64,000 nt of DNA from an uncultured Paraburkholderia sp. (GTDB lineage: Bacteria; Pseudomonadota; Gammaproteobacteria; Burkholderiales; Burkholderiaceae). The stretch lies in the NCBI GenBank assembly GCA_940747215.1, contig CALNWS010000002.1, forward strand, positions 62,001 through 126,000, written 5' to 3'. The notes under the pieces are model-generated. The model was not told the DNA's origin, searched no databases, and saw nothing but the letters and a program-made list of their open reading frames with translations. The translations under genes and the position numbers were made by a program. Position 1 is the stretch's first letter; each line of letters starts with the position of its first letter. Positions 9,980-20,683 of the stretch are shown one piece after another.

Positions 9980-10909
9980 ATGTCGGAGACACAACTGGAT
10001 CTGAATCTGATCCCTTATCTCGTCGCGATGGAAGACACGCGCAACGTAAGCCGCGCCGCCGAGCAGCTTGGCGTGAGCCAGCCGCGCGTGAGCACGGCGC
10101 TCGGCCGACTGCGCGAATATTTCGACGACCCGCTGTTCGGGCTCACGTCGAAAGGCATGGAGCCGACGCCGCGTGCGCTCACGATCCTGCCCGCCGCGCG
10201 CGACGCGCTGCTGCGCATCGAAAAAGGCATGCTCAACGTGCAGGACTTCGATCTGGCGACCAGCACGCACACATTTTCCATCGCGCTCTCGGACGTCGGC
10301 GAGATCGTGTTTCTGCCGCGTCTGCTGCAACTCTTTGCCGAGCGCACGCCGAATGCGAATCTGCGCTCGGTGTCGCTGCCGCCTTCGAACGTCGAGCGCG
10401 GTCTCGGATCCGGCGACGTCGATCTTGCCGTGGGCTACTTTCCCGATCTCGCCGGGAACAACTTTTTCCAGCAGCGCCTTTTTACGCACCGTTTCATCTA
10501 TCTGATGCGCTCGGGTCATCCGCTTTCGAAAGCGCCGCTCACGCTCGCGCAGTTCGTCGCGTCGGGTCATGCGGTAATGCGCGCCGAAGGCCGCAGCCAG
10601 GAAGTGCTCGAACAGTTTCTCGAGAAGAAGCGCATCAAGCGTCGCACGGTGCTCGAAACGCCGCACTTCATGAGCCTGCCCTTCATCCTCGCGCGTACGG
10701 ATCTGCTTGCCACGGTGCCGCACGCTATCGGCTTCGCATACGTATCGGAGCACGCGTCGATCACGCTCGTCGAGCCGCCTTTGCCGTTGCCGCGTTTCGA
10801 CCTGCGTCAGCACTGGCATTACAAGTTTCATAACGATCCGCGCGGCACGTGGCTGCTTGGCGTGGTGGCCGAACTCTTCAACGACGCCGCCGACGAATGG
10901 CCGAAGTAG
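9980..10909 (+). CDS. LysR family transcriptional regulator
   Basis: A complete 309-residue LysR-type regulator. Residues 1-65 form the winged helix-turn-helix (NVSRAAEQLGVSQPRVSTAL and LREYFDDPLFGLTSKGMEPT). The rest is the effector-binding domain (TFSIALSDVGEIVFLPRLLQ, VDLAVGYFPDLAGNNFFQQR). The start ATG at 9980 is preceded by AGGAC. It is divergent from pcaI and probably controlled the pca operon in response to a pathway intermediate; that link rests on position only. It is one of the few long reading frames here without a break, although its presumed target operon is dead. Confidence 0.9.
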   Translation: MSETQLDLNLIPYLVAMEDTRNVSRAAEQLGVSQPRVSTALGRLREYFDDPLFGLTSKGMEPTPRALTILPAARDALLRIEKGMLNVQDFDLATSTHTFSIALSDVGEIVFLPRLLQLFAERTPNANLRSVSLPPSNVERGLGSGDVDLAVGYFPDLAGNNFFQQRLFTHRFIYLMRSGHPLSKAPLTLAQFVASGHAVMRAEGRSQEVLEQFLEKKRIKRRTVLETPHFMSLPFILARTDLLATVPHAIGFAYVSEHASITLVEPPLPLPRFDLRQHWHYKFHNDPRGTWLLGVVAELFNDAADEWPK

Positions 10910-11042
10910 ACGCAGCCGCCGTCCCAGCCCGACTGCGAAAAGGGACATCGGCACGACGGGCCGCAAAACGTGGAACAATGGCCGCACTCATTGAACCCGC
11001 GCGCTCCATACAGGATCGACGCGCGATCCAGAGGAGCAACGG

Positions 11043-11681
11043 ATGACCAGCAGCAAGGCAGATAAAAGCAAGAAAGTGGCGGCAACGGAGCGTCCGAGCC
11101 GGGAAGAAGCGGAAGCAGCGGTACGCGTGCTATTGCGCTGGGCCGGCGACGACCCCGAGCGTGAAGGTCTGATCGACACGCCGGCGCGCGTCGTGCGTTC
11201 CTATGAAGAGTTTTACGCGGGCTATCACGTCGATCCACGCGAGATTCTGGCGCGCACGTTCTCCGAGGTGGACGGCTACGACGAGATGATCGTGCTGAAA
11301 GACATACGCTTCGAAAGCTATTGTGAGCATCACATGGTGCCGATCATCGGGCGCGCGCACGTGGCGTATCTGCCGAACCATCGCGTGGTGGGCATCTCGA
11401 AGCTGGCACGGCTCGTCGACGCCTTCGCCAAGCGTCTGCAGATCCAGGAAAAGATGACGGTGCAGATCGCCGACACGCTGAACGAAGTGTTGCAACCGGC
11501 AGGCGTCGGCGTGATTCTGGAAGCCGCGCACCAGTGCATGTCCACGCGCGGCGTGCACAAGGCCGGTGTCAGCATGGTGACGTCGCGCATGCTCGGCACG
11601 TTCCGCACGGACCCGTCCACGCGCCGCGAGTTTCTGTCGATCGTCGGCAATCCGGGGCATTCGGCGATCGGCAACACGTAA
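11043..11681 (+). CDS. folE: GTP cyclohydrolase I
   Basis: Intact 212-residue FolE. The enzyme converts GTP to dihydroneopterin triphosphate, the first step of tetrahydrofolate synthesis. Visible motifs include [20 protein letters not shown] (zinc-binding Cys-His), the purine-binding region [20 protein letters not shown], and [14 protein letters not shown] with the second zinc cysteine. A lysine-rich tail precedes the fold ([20 protein letters not shown]). The start at 11043 follows AGAGGAGC. Its completeness among broken neighbours suggests continuing selection for folate synthesis. Confidence 0.95.
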   Translation: MTSSKADKSKKVAATERPSREEAEAAVRVLLRWAGDDPEREGLIDTPARVVRSYEEFYAGYHVDPREILARTFSEVDGYDEMIVLKDIRFESYCEHHMVPIIGRAHVAYLPNHRVVGISKLARLVDAFAKRLQIQEKMTVQIADTLNEVLQPAGVGVILEAAHQCMSTRGVHKAGVSMVTSRMLGTFRTDPSTRREFLSIVGNPGHSAIGNT

Positions 11682-11717
11682 AGCGTTGCGAGCGCTTCGT
11701 TCTTTGTCGAAAGCGCT

Positions 11718-12625
11718 TCAGGTTGCCGCGCGCGTGCGGCGCATCTCGCCCACGGTGGCCAGCAGCACGGCACCCCCAGCACGCAGACCACGCCTGTCAG
11801 TTGCGCGGCGCTCACCGCTTCCCGTAGAACGAGCGCCGCCAGCGCCACGGTGTTCACGGGAACAAGCGCCGTCATCAAACCCGCTTCCGCGCCGCTGATC
11901 CGGCGCGCGCCCGCATACCAAAGCACGAAGCCCGCCACCGTCGGCACGAGCGCGTAGTACAGCACGCCGCCGAGCGCCTTGATATCGAGCGCATACGTCC
12001 ACGGCCTTTCGAGGCACGCGGGCACGATTGCCACCATGAGTCCAACGCCGCACATCAGCGCCGACAGCGGCAGCGGGTCGACCGGCGTGCGCAGCTTGCG
12101 GTTCAGCAAAATGAAAAGCGCCTCGCAAACGATCGCCGCGAACACCAAAGCGTTGCCCACGAGCGAATGCCGGGCTTGCGGCCCGGCGATATCGTCGACA
12201 TGCACCGTGCATATCAACACGCCCGTCGTGGCAAGCGCGATGGTGCCGAGCAACGCAACGCCGGGCCGTTCGCCGAGCGCGATCATCGCCACGACAGCAG
12301 AAACCGCGGGCAGCGTGCCGGCGATCACGCCGGCGTCGGCGGCCGATGCGAGCTTCATGCCGCTGATGAGCAGCACCGTATAGCCGACACTGCCCGCGCC
12401 GCCCTGCGCGATTACGGGCCATGCGTCGCGTCGCGAAAGACGCGGCCAACGCACGCCACGCCGGCGCATCACCAGCACGAAGAGCGGCAACGCAATCGCG
12501 AAGCGCAGTACCGTCGCCGTGAAAGGCGGCAAGCCGACCGCAATCGGTCGGCTGACCACCACCGTGCTGCCGACGCCGACCATCGCCAGCGCACAGAAGA
12601 GATAGCCTGTGTAGCGCGAGTTCAT
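11718..12625 (-). pseudogene. DMT/EamA family transporter, C-terminal frameshift
   Basis: A ten-helix drug/metabolite exporter of the EamA family. The start MNSRYTGYLFCALAMVGVGS (ATG 12623-12625) is preceded by AAAGGA. The frame is open through nearly the whole protein (GFVLWYAGARRISGAEAGLM, REAVSAAQLTGVVCVLGV) and is broken only near 11770, inside the last membrane segment; the expected end LLATVGEMRRTRAAT is in the next frame and stops at 11718. The current frame instead runs far beyond. Substrate cannot be predicted. It might retain partial function. Confidence 0.8.
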
Positions 12626-12890
12626 GATGTCCTTTCCGTTCATGCAGTAGTGCGCAGAGTAAGGACCGCGAAAGCGCCGGTCTTGAACGAAATTGCAGGC
12701 GCGCAACTCTATGCGCGGCAGCCATTGTATGGCCTCTGACGGCATCGGGTATGCTGATCGCAAGGATTTTTGCCCGCATACCCGTCTTATCCGCGACACC
12801 GCGCATCGGGTAACGGCAAAGGCATCCACCGGGAACACACTTTGCATCGACGAAACCAGCGGCCCAACCGCAATAACAGGAGCGTCTCAA

Positions 12891-13948
12891 TTGATCGGGT
12901 TTCCGGCATCGGCGATAGCGACATGGGGCGGTGCAGTTGTGTTCGTCAACGTTCTGTTGACTCGGCTCGGCGTGCCGATTCTGCTCTTCGCGGGCTCGGC
13001 CATCGCGGCGGGCACGCTGTCGTTCTGGCACATCCTCGCGGCAGCCGTGGTGGGCGCATTGATCGGCGATGCGGCTTGGTTCACGGCCAGCCGTATCTAC
13101 GGGCGTAAGCTGATCGGCACACTGAGTCGCCTGTCGCCTGCGGTCGATTCCAAAGTAGACAAGGCGCGCGCGATGTTCGAGCGCTTCGGCATGCCGCTCG
13201 TTTCGATCTCGAAGTTCGTGCCGGGACTCGCGCTCATCACGCCGCCCCGCTCATGGGCACGACGGCCATCGATACGCGCATCTACGCTATCTGGGACTTT
13301 GCCGGCGCCACCGCATGGGCGACGTTCTGGCTGTTCGGCGGCGCGGCAGCCGAACAGCAACTGCATATGCTGCTCGCGTTCTTCAGGGCGCGTGACGGCA
13401 CAGTGATCGACATTCTCGTGGGTGCCGCGTTGATCTATCTGGCGTACCGGCTTCAGCAGCGGTGCCGGGATCGCAAGCGCATGGTCTCGACCGGTTCCGA
13501 AGCGTTGACGGCGGCGCTGCCCGGCACCGGCGGCCGACGCATTGCACAACCCAAGGTGTTCGATGCAAGGCCGCAAGCGGCGACACGGGACGCACCGGAC
13601 ACGCCGTATAGGCAGCAGCCGATTCCGGGCGCACTCGCGCTCGATCCGCACTCGCCCGACCAAGTCGACTGTGCCTTGCGCGCGTACGACATGGTGATCT
13701 ACTGCATCTGTCCGGATAGCACGACCGCGGTCGAGATCACGCAGCGCATGCGTCTGAACGGCTATACGCGCATCCGCGCATTGCGCGGCGGGCTCGACGC
13801 CTGGCAAAAACGCGGCTTCCCGGTCGAACCCGAGTGCGATGCCGCCGCCGAACCCATCGCGGGAAAGTGCACCAGCAGACGGCGCGACACCGCGAACGGC
13901 GCCATCACATTACGCGGCTTCGCGCCACGTCGCGGCGAAAGCGCGTGA
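12891..13948 (+). pseudogene. DedA family membrane protein fused to a rhodanese domain, frameshifted
   Basis: The N-terminal half is a DedA/SNARE-associated membrane protein (GGAVVFVNVLLTRLGVPI, AVDSKVDKARAMFERFGMPL, ISKFVPGLALITPP); the C-terminal half is rhodanese-like (DMVIYCICPDSTTAVEITQR, IRALRGGLDAWQKRGFPVEP). TTG at 12891 with AGGAG eight bases upstream is the best start. A 2-bp insertion near 13245 shifts the frame before LMGTTAIDTR. The stretch GVPILLFAGSA is shorter than the usual GVPIPAVPxLLFAGSA, suggesting a small in-frame loss. DedA proteins act in undecaprenyl-phosphate or lipid recycling. Confidence 0.8.
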
Positions 13949-14036
13949 AGTTGCCACTGCGCTTTCTACACGTGCGTCACGTTCACAACGGCAAATCCTG
14001 CACGAGCGAGTTCGACGCCCACGCCGCCGAACTCAC

Positions 14037-15564
14037 CTAGTTGCGGCCCGCAGCTTTCGCGGCGTAAAGCTGACGGTCGGCGGCAGCGAGCAGATCGAGC
14101 GCATTCGCGCCTTCAGCGGGCACACAGGTCGCGCAGCCGACGCTGACCGTCACGGAGACGGGCACGCCGTCGCTGTGAATCACGTCCTGCGCCTGTACCT
14201 TGCGGCGGATTTTTTCGGCGACGTTCAGCGCGCCCTCGGGCGGCGTCTCCGGCAGCAGCACCGCGAACTCTTCGCCGCCATGGCGCGCCACCAGATCGAT
14301 CGAACGCCGCACCGTCGCCGCGATGGCTTCAGCCACCGTGATGAGCGCTTCATCGCCGCTTGCGTGGCCGTGCGTGTCGTTGAAGCGTTTGAAATGATCG
14401 ATGTCCATGAAGAGTGCCGAGAGCGGCTGCTTCGAGCGACGCGCGCGGCACCACTCACTCTTCGTCGAGCCGTTTGTCGAGCACGCGGCGATTGTTGAGA
14501 CCCGTGAGCGGATCGGTTGCGGCGAGACGCTCCAGCGCGTCCTGCGCGCGCAAGACGAACGCGAACAGCCACGACACGATCACGAACACCGCGCCGAACG
14601 CGAGCGTGAGCACGCCGGTAATGCGGCTGCAGTGCTGCCACGGCGCGAGCACTTCGTCGACGGAAGGCGCGACAGCCGCGATCAGCGGCGTGCCGGGCAC
14701 ATGCGCATACGTGTACATGCGACGCACGCCGTCCACCGTGGAGATCGCTTCGTCTTCGTAACTGCCCGATTCGTGCGACGCCATCACCTTGTAGGTCGGC
14801 GATTTTGCAATGCTTGTACCGATGTCGCGCGGCGAAAACGGCTTGCGCGCGAGCAACGTGCCGTCGTCCATCACGATGAACACCGAGCCGAGTTTCCCCG
14901 TGTTGATCCGATCGAGCAGATGCTGGAAATACTCCATGCGGATCGCAAGCAGCGCAACATCGTTGAACGTGCCGTCGGCTTTGTCGATGCGGCGCGACAG
15001 GCCGACCGATAGCTTGCCGTCACGCAGACGCGAGCGGAATGGATGCGAGAAATAGAGCCCGCTCCTGGGTTTTTGCTGATGCGCGAGAAAGTAGTCGCGG
15101 TCGGCGAACCGGACGGTGGGATTCGCGTCGCCGCGCTGCGAGGCGACGACCTCGCCCGTAAGACCGATCACGTATGCGCTGCCCAGATAGGCCGCCGTGG
15201 TCGAGCGGTCGAACAGCACGGCACGCCGCACGTCGAGCGGCAAAGTCCACGCAACGGGATCCTTTGCGCCGTCCACCATCGCCTGCAGCGACAGGTCGTA
15301 GATTTCGACGTTGCGCGCGAGGTCCGTTGAAATGATGGCGACGAGATTCTGCGACGTGTCGCGCGAATAATTGAGCGCGTCGGTGCGGCCGCTGCTGAGG
15401 GTAAGCAGCGTGAGACCCGCCATCGCGACCGCAACCAGACTGCCGGCCAGCCCGGCGAACGACGGGTGATTACCGACGTACCGCGATGCGCCAGCGAAGT
15501 TCACGCGCCAACTCCTACGCATGCGCCGATGCAGCGAAAGCGTTCGATGTACCCACGTGCGCAC
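14037..15564 (-). pseudogene. Membrane diguanylate cyclase with periplasmic sensor, broken by a 4-bp duplication
   Basis: The order is N-terminal membrane segment (GLAGSLVAVAMAGLTLLTLS), periplasmic Cache/PDC-type sensor (residues about 60-290), second membrane segment (TLAFGAVFVIVSWLFAFVL), then a GGDEF domain that would make cyclic di-GMP. The GGDEF part begins LAATDPLTGLNNRRVLDKRL and stops at TGA; the remainder (FMDIDHFKRFNDTHGHASGD, RHGGEEFAVLLPE) is in the next frame. The break is a tandem ACTC duplication at 14453-14460: removing one copy restores DEEWCRARR. The active-site motif GGEEF is intact downstream. Confidence 0.87.
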
Positions 15565-15719
15565 TGCCTCCTTCGCAAATACTTCGCACCGTGCAGCCGG
15601 TGCATTGCATCGCTCATGTTTTTGCCTGCCTGCGTTTTATCTACTTTTCGTGCGGCCTGCTATCCGCCGATTATCGAACCCACCGTGCCGCCAGAAAACG
15701 CAATGCATGTGCTACATGC

Positions 15720-16665
15720 TCAACGCTTGCGCAGCAGTCTCGCTGCCGAACGCATGCGGCGCTTGCGCTCCTTCTTGAGCTTGAGCTAGTGCAGCGCCGC
15801 ATCGGGATCGGCCGTGCCGGAGCCCGCCAGCAACGCCACGTTGTCGCGCAGCAGCATTTCGCTCGCGACGATGTCGTTGAGCTTACTAAAACGCTTCTGG
15901 ATCTGCTTCAAACGCTTGACGGTCTCTTTGTGGCCGCCCTTGAGCACCGGTCCGAAAAATTCGAGCAGGTAGCGCAGCTTCTTACCCGCCTTTCTGACGT
16001 CATGGAACGATGCATAGCTGGAGCGCCGTGCAGCATGTCTCACTGCCCTCGCACACTTCATACGCTTTTTCAGGGATTTTCCGAGGCTTTGACGCGCTTG
16101 TCGGCGAATTTGCGCAGCGACACGCGGTCATGCGAAGTGTTGAGCTCTTTCGTTGCACCCGTAAGCGCTTCACGCAGCAGATGCTTGACGTCCGCGTTCA
16201 GAAGCGTCTCGCGGCTGGTCGCCAGGGCGCTTGACGCGGACTTCCTGCAGTTTCGGCACCAAGCCACCTGCCTCGTCGTCCTCGTGCCTCAGAAGATCGA
16301 TCAGGATGTCCCAATCGCGCGTGTTGCCCGCAGCTGTCGCCAGGTACTTGTAGATCGCGCGCTGCTGGGAGTTTTCGCCTTTTTCGAGCAGCGGCTCAAA
16401 GGCCCACCACAGCGAACGCAACCGGCGCAGCGAAACCCGCAATTTGTGCAGCGCTTCGGGAGACGGGTCGTCGCGCACCACACGGGCGTGGTCGATCGCA
16501 TGATCGACGAGCGGCGCCGCGTACGACGCGAACGCTGCTTGCGTCGACGGTGCGGCTGCCGGCTTGGCCGGTGGTTCGGTTTTCGGGTCACCCTTTAGAC
16601 CCGGCTTTTGGGTCATCCACTGCCGCTGGCCCGGCGACGCTGGTATCCGGCATCTGCTGGTTCAT
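15720..16665 (-). pseudogene. CHAD domain protein, frameshifts and terminal TAG
   Basis: The conserved histidine-rich helices of the CHAD family are readable: PSPEALHKLRVSLRRLRSLW, HDVRKAGKKLRYLLEFFG and LNDIVASEMLLRDN. CHAD proteins bind polyphosphate. The best start is ATG 16663-16665 (MNQQMPDTSVAGPA, AAGGGG upstream). Frameshifts lie near 16600, 16230 and 16070. A TAG at 15786-15788 replaces an expected Trp and cuts off a basic tail (LKLKKERKRRMRSAA) ending at 15720. A polyphosphate kinase gene lies 1.8 kb away. Confidence 0.8.
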
Positions 16666-17101
16666 TCAGACCCCTTCAAAAGCTTCGTCTGATCAGACTA
16701 GCAAAAAAGCCAAACCGATATTCGCGGTCGCATCCTGGCGTTTCGCACGGGTTTGTGCGGTTCAGGCGCGCTCAACACCACGCACGCTGACCGCGCGCTT
16801 TCGGTCACGCGAAGAAGGACGTGACACGAGTCGATAACACATTTTCAGGCGGCCGTGCGCGCGGCGAAGTTATCTTCGCGAGACGCGAATCACAAGCCAC
16901 TCACCTCAGCTTTATTCGGATGGCTGACTATCCGTTTTCGCCATCTCCTACGCGACGCGTTTCGCCACGACGTGCAACGCTTTCAGGCACCCTCGGGATC
17001 AACCTTGGGCGTTACGCGCAGCTTTCGGTTGTCATCATTTGGACACACGCGCCACGCAGGATCGGAAGCTCCGCGATAAACTTTTTTCTGAGGCACACGT
17101 C
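16666..17101. other. Intergenic stretch upstream of the phosphate transporter remnant
   Basis: About 430 bp between divergent genes. No gene, RNA or clear promoter was recognised; the sequence becomes AT-richer toward the transporter start. Confidence 0.5.
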
Positions 17102-18315
17102 ATGCCGGAACTTTCATATCCGCAACTAGGTACTGCGAGCGGCAAGGGGCACAACATCGGCCTCCTCGTTTTTATCGCAGTCGTCATTGCAGGCACCATG
17201 TATTGCGCCGTCAATCTGCTGGACGACTTTCAACTGTCCGCGAAGGCTCGGCTCTCCCGTATTTTCTGCTCGGCATTGCATTGCTGATCGTGCTGGGTTT
17301 TGAATTCGTGAACGGTTTCCACGACACGCACGACACGACCAACGCGGTCGCAACCGTAATCTACACGCATTCGCTCGCGCCGAATCTGGCCGTGGTGCGC
17401 ATCCCCGCGCTGTACGCCGAGCCGAAGGGCAACGAACCGCCACCGTTCTGGATCCGCTGCCTGCTGATCCTGACCTGCACGGGCGTTTCTTTTGCCCACG
17501 GTTCGAACGACGGCCAGAAGGGCATGGACCTCATCATGCTGATCCTGATCGGCACGGTGCCGACCGTATGCTCTGAACAAGGCCGTCACGCCGTCGGAAA
17601 TGCAGACGTTCCTCGCCGTCGCGCAGCAGACTTCTACGACGCTCGCGAAGTACACGCAAGGCGCGGCGCCTTCGGTGAATCCGCGTGCAGACGTCGAAGC
17701 CTACGTGCACACGAAGCAGCTCACGCCCGCCACGGTGCCCGCGCTGCAGCAGCTGACGGATCTGATCGGCCGTCAGGTGAGCGAATCGGGTTCGATGGCT
17801 AACGTGCCGCAAGGCATCGTCGACAACGTGTGCAACAACATGTACGTGGCCTCCGAAGCGATCCGTCTGATGGGCAAGGCGAAGCAACCGGCCTTCTCGG
17901 AAGAAGACGCCAAGGTCATCAACAACTTCAAGGCGCAAACCGACCACGCCACCAAGTTCATTCCGACGTGGGTGAAGGTGGCCGTGGCGATCGCACTCGG
18001 CCTCGGCACGATGGTCGGCTGGAAGCGGATCGTGGTGACAGTCGGCGAAAAGATCGGCAAGCAGATCTGACGTACGGGCAGGGCGCATCCGCCGAAGCCG
18101 TGGCGATGCTCACGATTGGCGCTGCCGACATGTACGGCCTGCCGGTGTCCACCACTCACGTGCTCTCGTCGGGCGTGGCCGGGCACGATGGCCGCCAACG
18201 GTTCGGGCCTGCAATGGGGCACCGTGCGCAGCCTCGTGCTCGCATGGGTGCTGACGCTGCCGGTTTCGATCGCACTCGCGGCCGGCCTGTACTGGTCTTC
18301 CGCATGGTGTTCTGA
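17102..18315 (+). pseudogene. PiT family inorganic phosphate transporter, internal deletion and frameshifts
   Basis: Starts MPELSYPQLGTASGKGHNIG. Recognisable PiT signatures are GFEFVNGFHDTHDTTNAVAT (repeat 1), SFAHGSNDGQKGMDLIMLIL and MYGLPVSTTHVLSSGVAG (repeat 2). The reading jumps from SLAPNLAVV to RIPALYAEPKGNEPPPFW at about 17398: roughly 120 residues holding several membrane segments of the first half are missing. Frameshifts occur near 17255, 17570, 18070, 18180 and 18300. PiT carriers take up phosphate as a metal-phosphate complex. Confidence 0.87.
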
Positions 18316-18402
18316 TTGGTCCAAATGCTTGGATTGCGTGCCTCGACTGCAAAGTTCGGGCACGCAGCAAGTGACAGGCAGCAAGCAGCAAAGGCATCAA
18401 CG

Positions 18403-18441
18403 AAAAAGCGCGGCCGGTTCGATAACCGGCCGCGCTTTTTT
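18403..18441. terminator. Bidirectional rho-independent terminator
   Basis: A perfect 17-bp stem (AAAAAGCGCGGCCGGTT with its complement, loop CGAT) with A and T runs at both ends lies between the convergent phosphate transporter and polyphosphate kinase genes, so it can terminate both. Confidence 0.9.
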
Positions 18442-18491
18442 GTCATCCGCAGCGCAGCGCCAACGGCACGCTGCGTCAGCTCACTTGCAGA

Positions 18492-19421
18492 TCAATACAC
18501 TTCCGGCACGATCATAGAAGCCGGCACCGGCTGGCGGCTGTATTCGTCGTGGAATACGCGGTTCGGCAGTTCGATCGTCGGATGCTCGATCTCGTGATAC
18601 GGCACCTGGCTCAGCAGATGGCTGATACAGTTCAGACGCGCGCTTCTTGTACACGGCCTGCACGACCCACTACGGCGCTTCGGGAATGTGCGAGCGTTGC
18701 AGCATGACCTCCTTGGCTTGCGTATAGGCTTCCCAGAGACGTCGGCTCGAGGTCCCATAGGGGCGAGCTTCCACTGCTTGAGGGGGTCGTGGATGCGGTT
18801 CTGAAAGCGGATTTCCTGCTCTTCGTCGGTGATCGAGAACCAGTACTTGAGAATCTGCACGCCGCTGCGCGCGAGCATCTTTTCGAACTCGGGTACCGAG
18901 CGGAAAAATTCTTCGTACTACTCTTCGTCGGTACAGAAGTTCATCACACATTCGACGCCCGCGCGGTTGTACCACCTGTGGTCGAACAGCACCATTTCGC
19001 CACCGGCCGGCAGATGCGACACGTAGCGCTGGAAATACCATTGCGTGCGTTCGCGGTTGTTCGGTACCGGCAGCGCGGCCACGCGGCACACGCGCGGATT
19101 CAGACGCTGCGTAATACGCTTGATCGCGCCGCCCTTGCCCGCCGCGTCACGTCCTTCGAAAATGACCACGAGGCGGTGGCCCGTCTGCACGATCCAGTCC
19201 TGCAGTTTCACGAGCTCGCCTTGCAGGCGGAACAGTTCGCGGAAATACATCTTGCGCGCTTCGCGATGCTCCTGCGTGAAGCCGTCCGCACCGTCGATGA
19301 TGCGGTCGTCCACTTCCATTTCGAGTTCTTCGTCGTAGGCATCGATGAGATCTTCCTCGAACCTGCGCTGCCGCTCGTCGGCCATCACTTCACCATCAGG
19401 TCTCAGATCCTGCTCTTTCAT
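18492..19421 (-). pseudogene. ppk2: Polyphosphate kinase 2, two TAG stops and a frameshift
   Basis: PPK2 uses polyphosphate to phosphorylate nucleotides. The P-loop region VVIFEGRDAAGKGGAIKR is intact. The Walker B/lid region reads EMVLFDHRWYNRAGVE, where FDRSWYNRAGVE is usual. TAG at 18918-18920 (CTDEE-stop-YEEFF) and TAG at 18670-18672 (EAP-stop-WVVQAV) each sit where Trp or a similar residue is expected, and a frameshift lies near 18750. The start ATG 19419-19421 follows AGGAGAG. Convergent with the phosphate transporter across a shared terminator. Confidence 0.9.
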
Positions 19422-19628
19422 TGAGGCTCTCCTAGCAACAGAAAATAGTAAGGCACGCGGCGACGAACGCGACGCGGTCCGCTCGATTATCGAAGCGGCA
19501 AATGTCATCCATGTTACCGGTCATGCAACCAGGTACAAGCGCCGGGCACGCGCGTTACGCCACGGCCGCGCGGGTCGGCAGCGGTTTCGGGCCTGTCGCC
19601 ATTCACCTTGATCGTCGCCGCTGAAATC

Positions 19629-20683
19629 CTAGCCTTTCAGCGTATAATCCTTGGCCTCGATCTGCTTGGCGAGTTCACCGTCGATAGGCTTGTACGGCTC
19701 CCAGAAAATCGTGTTCGGCGGCAACAGCTGATGATGGAAGCGCATCGCGGCGACGGCGTCCGGCAGCGGCATGTTGAAGTCGTAGATGTTATTGATCACC
19801 TGGAAGATCGACGTGAAGATGCGCGAGCCGCCCGGCGTGCCGATGACGAGCGACACCTTACCGTCCTTCGTCAGAATGGTCGGGCTCATGGACGACAGCG
19901 GACGCTTCTTCGGCACGATTGCGTTGGCGTCGCTGCCCACCACGCCGAACATGTTCGCCACGCCCGGCTTCGCCGAGAAGTCGTCCATTTCGTCGTTTAG
20001 CACGATGCCCGTGCGATCCGCCACCACGCCCGAACCGAAGTAACCGTTGATGGTGTACGTGTTCGACACCGCGTTACCCTACTTGTCGACCACTGAGAAG
20101 TGCGTGGTTTCCGCCTTCTCCGGCATCGACGTGCCGAGACCCGGCTGCACGCTCTTCGTGTCCGAAGGTGTGTTGGGATTCACTTCCGAAGCGCGTTTCG
20201 CGAGGTAGGTGTCGTCGGGCAACTGCGCGATCGGCACCTTGTAGAAGTCCGGATCGCCGAGATACTGCGCACGGTCCGCGAACACGCGCTTCTCGATTTC
20301 GGCGATCAGATGCACGTATTGCGCGGAATTGAGCGTGACGTCCTTGAAGTCGGGCGCGAGATCGGCCTTCATCTTCAGCAACTGCACAAGGCCGATACCG
20401 CCCGAACTCGGCGGCGGTGCAGTGTAGACGCGATAGCCGTTCCAGTCGGCCTGAATCGGCTGACGCCACACCGCCTTGTATTGCTGCAGATCCGCCTTGG
20501 TGATGAGACCGTGGCCGCGCATGGATTCGGCGATCAGGTCAGCCGTCTTGCCCTAGTAGAAGTCTTTCGCGCCCTGATCCGAAATACGCTACCGAAATAC
20601 GCTACAACACGGCGGCGAGATCGGGCTGCTTGAAGTTGACGCCTTCTTTCAGGTTGCCGAAGTAAGTGTCGATCATGAAGACC
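19629..20683 (-). pseudogene. ggt: Gamma-glutamyltransferase, N-terminus missing, three TAG stops
   Basis: The C-terminal two-thirds is readable: DTYFGNLKEGVNFKQPDLAA, MRGHGLITKADLQQYKAVWR, PPPSSGGIGLVQLLKMKADL, then the autocleavage threonine region KAETTHFSVVDK, and SSMSPTILTKDGKVSLVIGT. TAG codons lie at 20602-20604, at 20553-20555 (FY-stop-GKTADL, in CTAGG) and at 20079-20081 (VVDK-stop-GNAVS, Trp expected). A 13-bp tandem duplication at 20580-20605 adds a frameshift. The signal peptide and first roughly 200 residues are gone; the frame continues upstream into a flippase remnant. The enzyme would cleave glutathione in the periplasm. Confidence 0.88.
20580..20605. repeat. 13-bp tandem duplication in ggt
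   Basis: CGAAATACGCTAC occurs twice in a row, 20580-20592 and 20593-20605. One copy restores the expected reading QRISDQGAKDFY apart from a separate Gln-to-TAG change. Confidence 0.9.

Noticed and set aside
11330..11718. Minus-strand frame continuing the DMT transporter across folE
   Set aside because: It results from the C-terminal frameshift of the transporter running antisense to intact folE; no family features.
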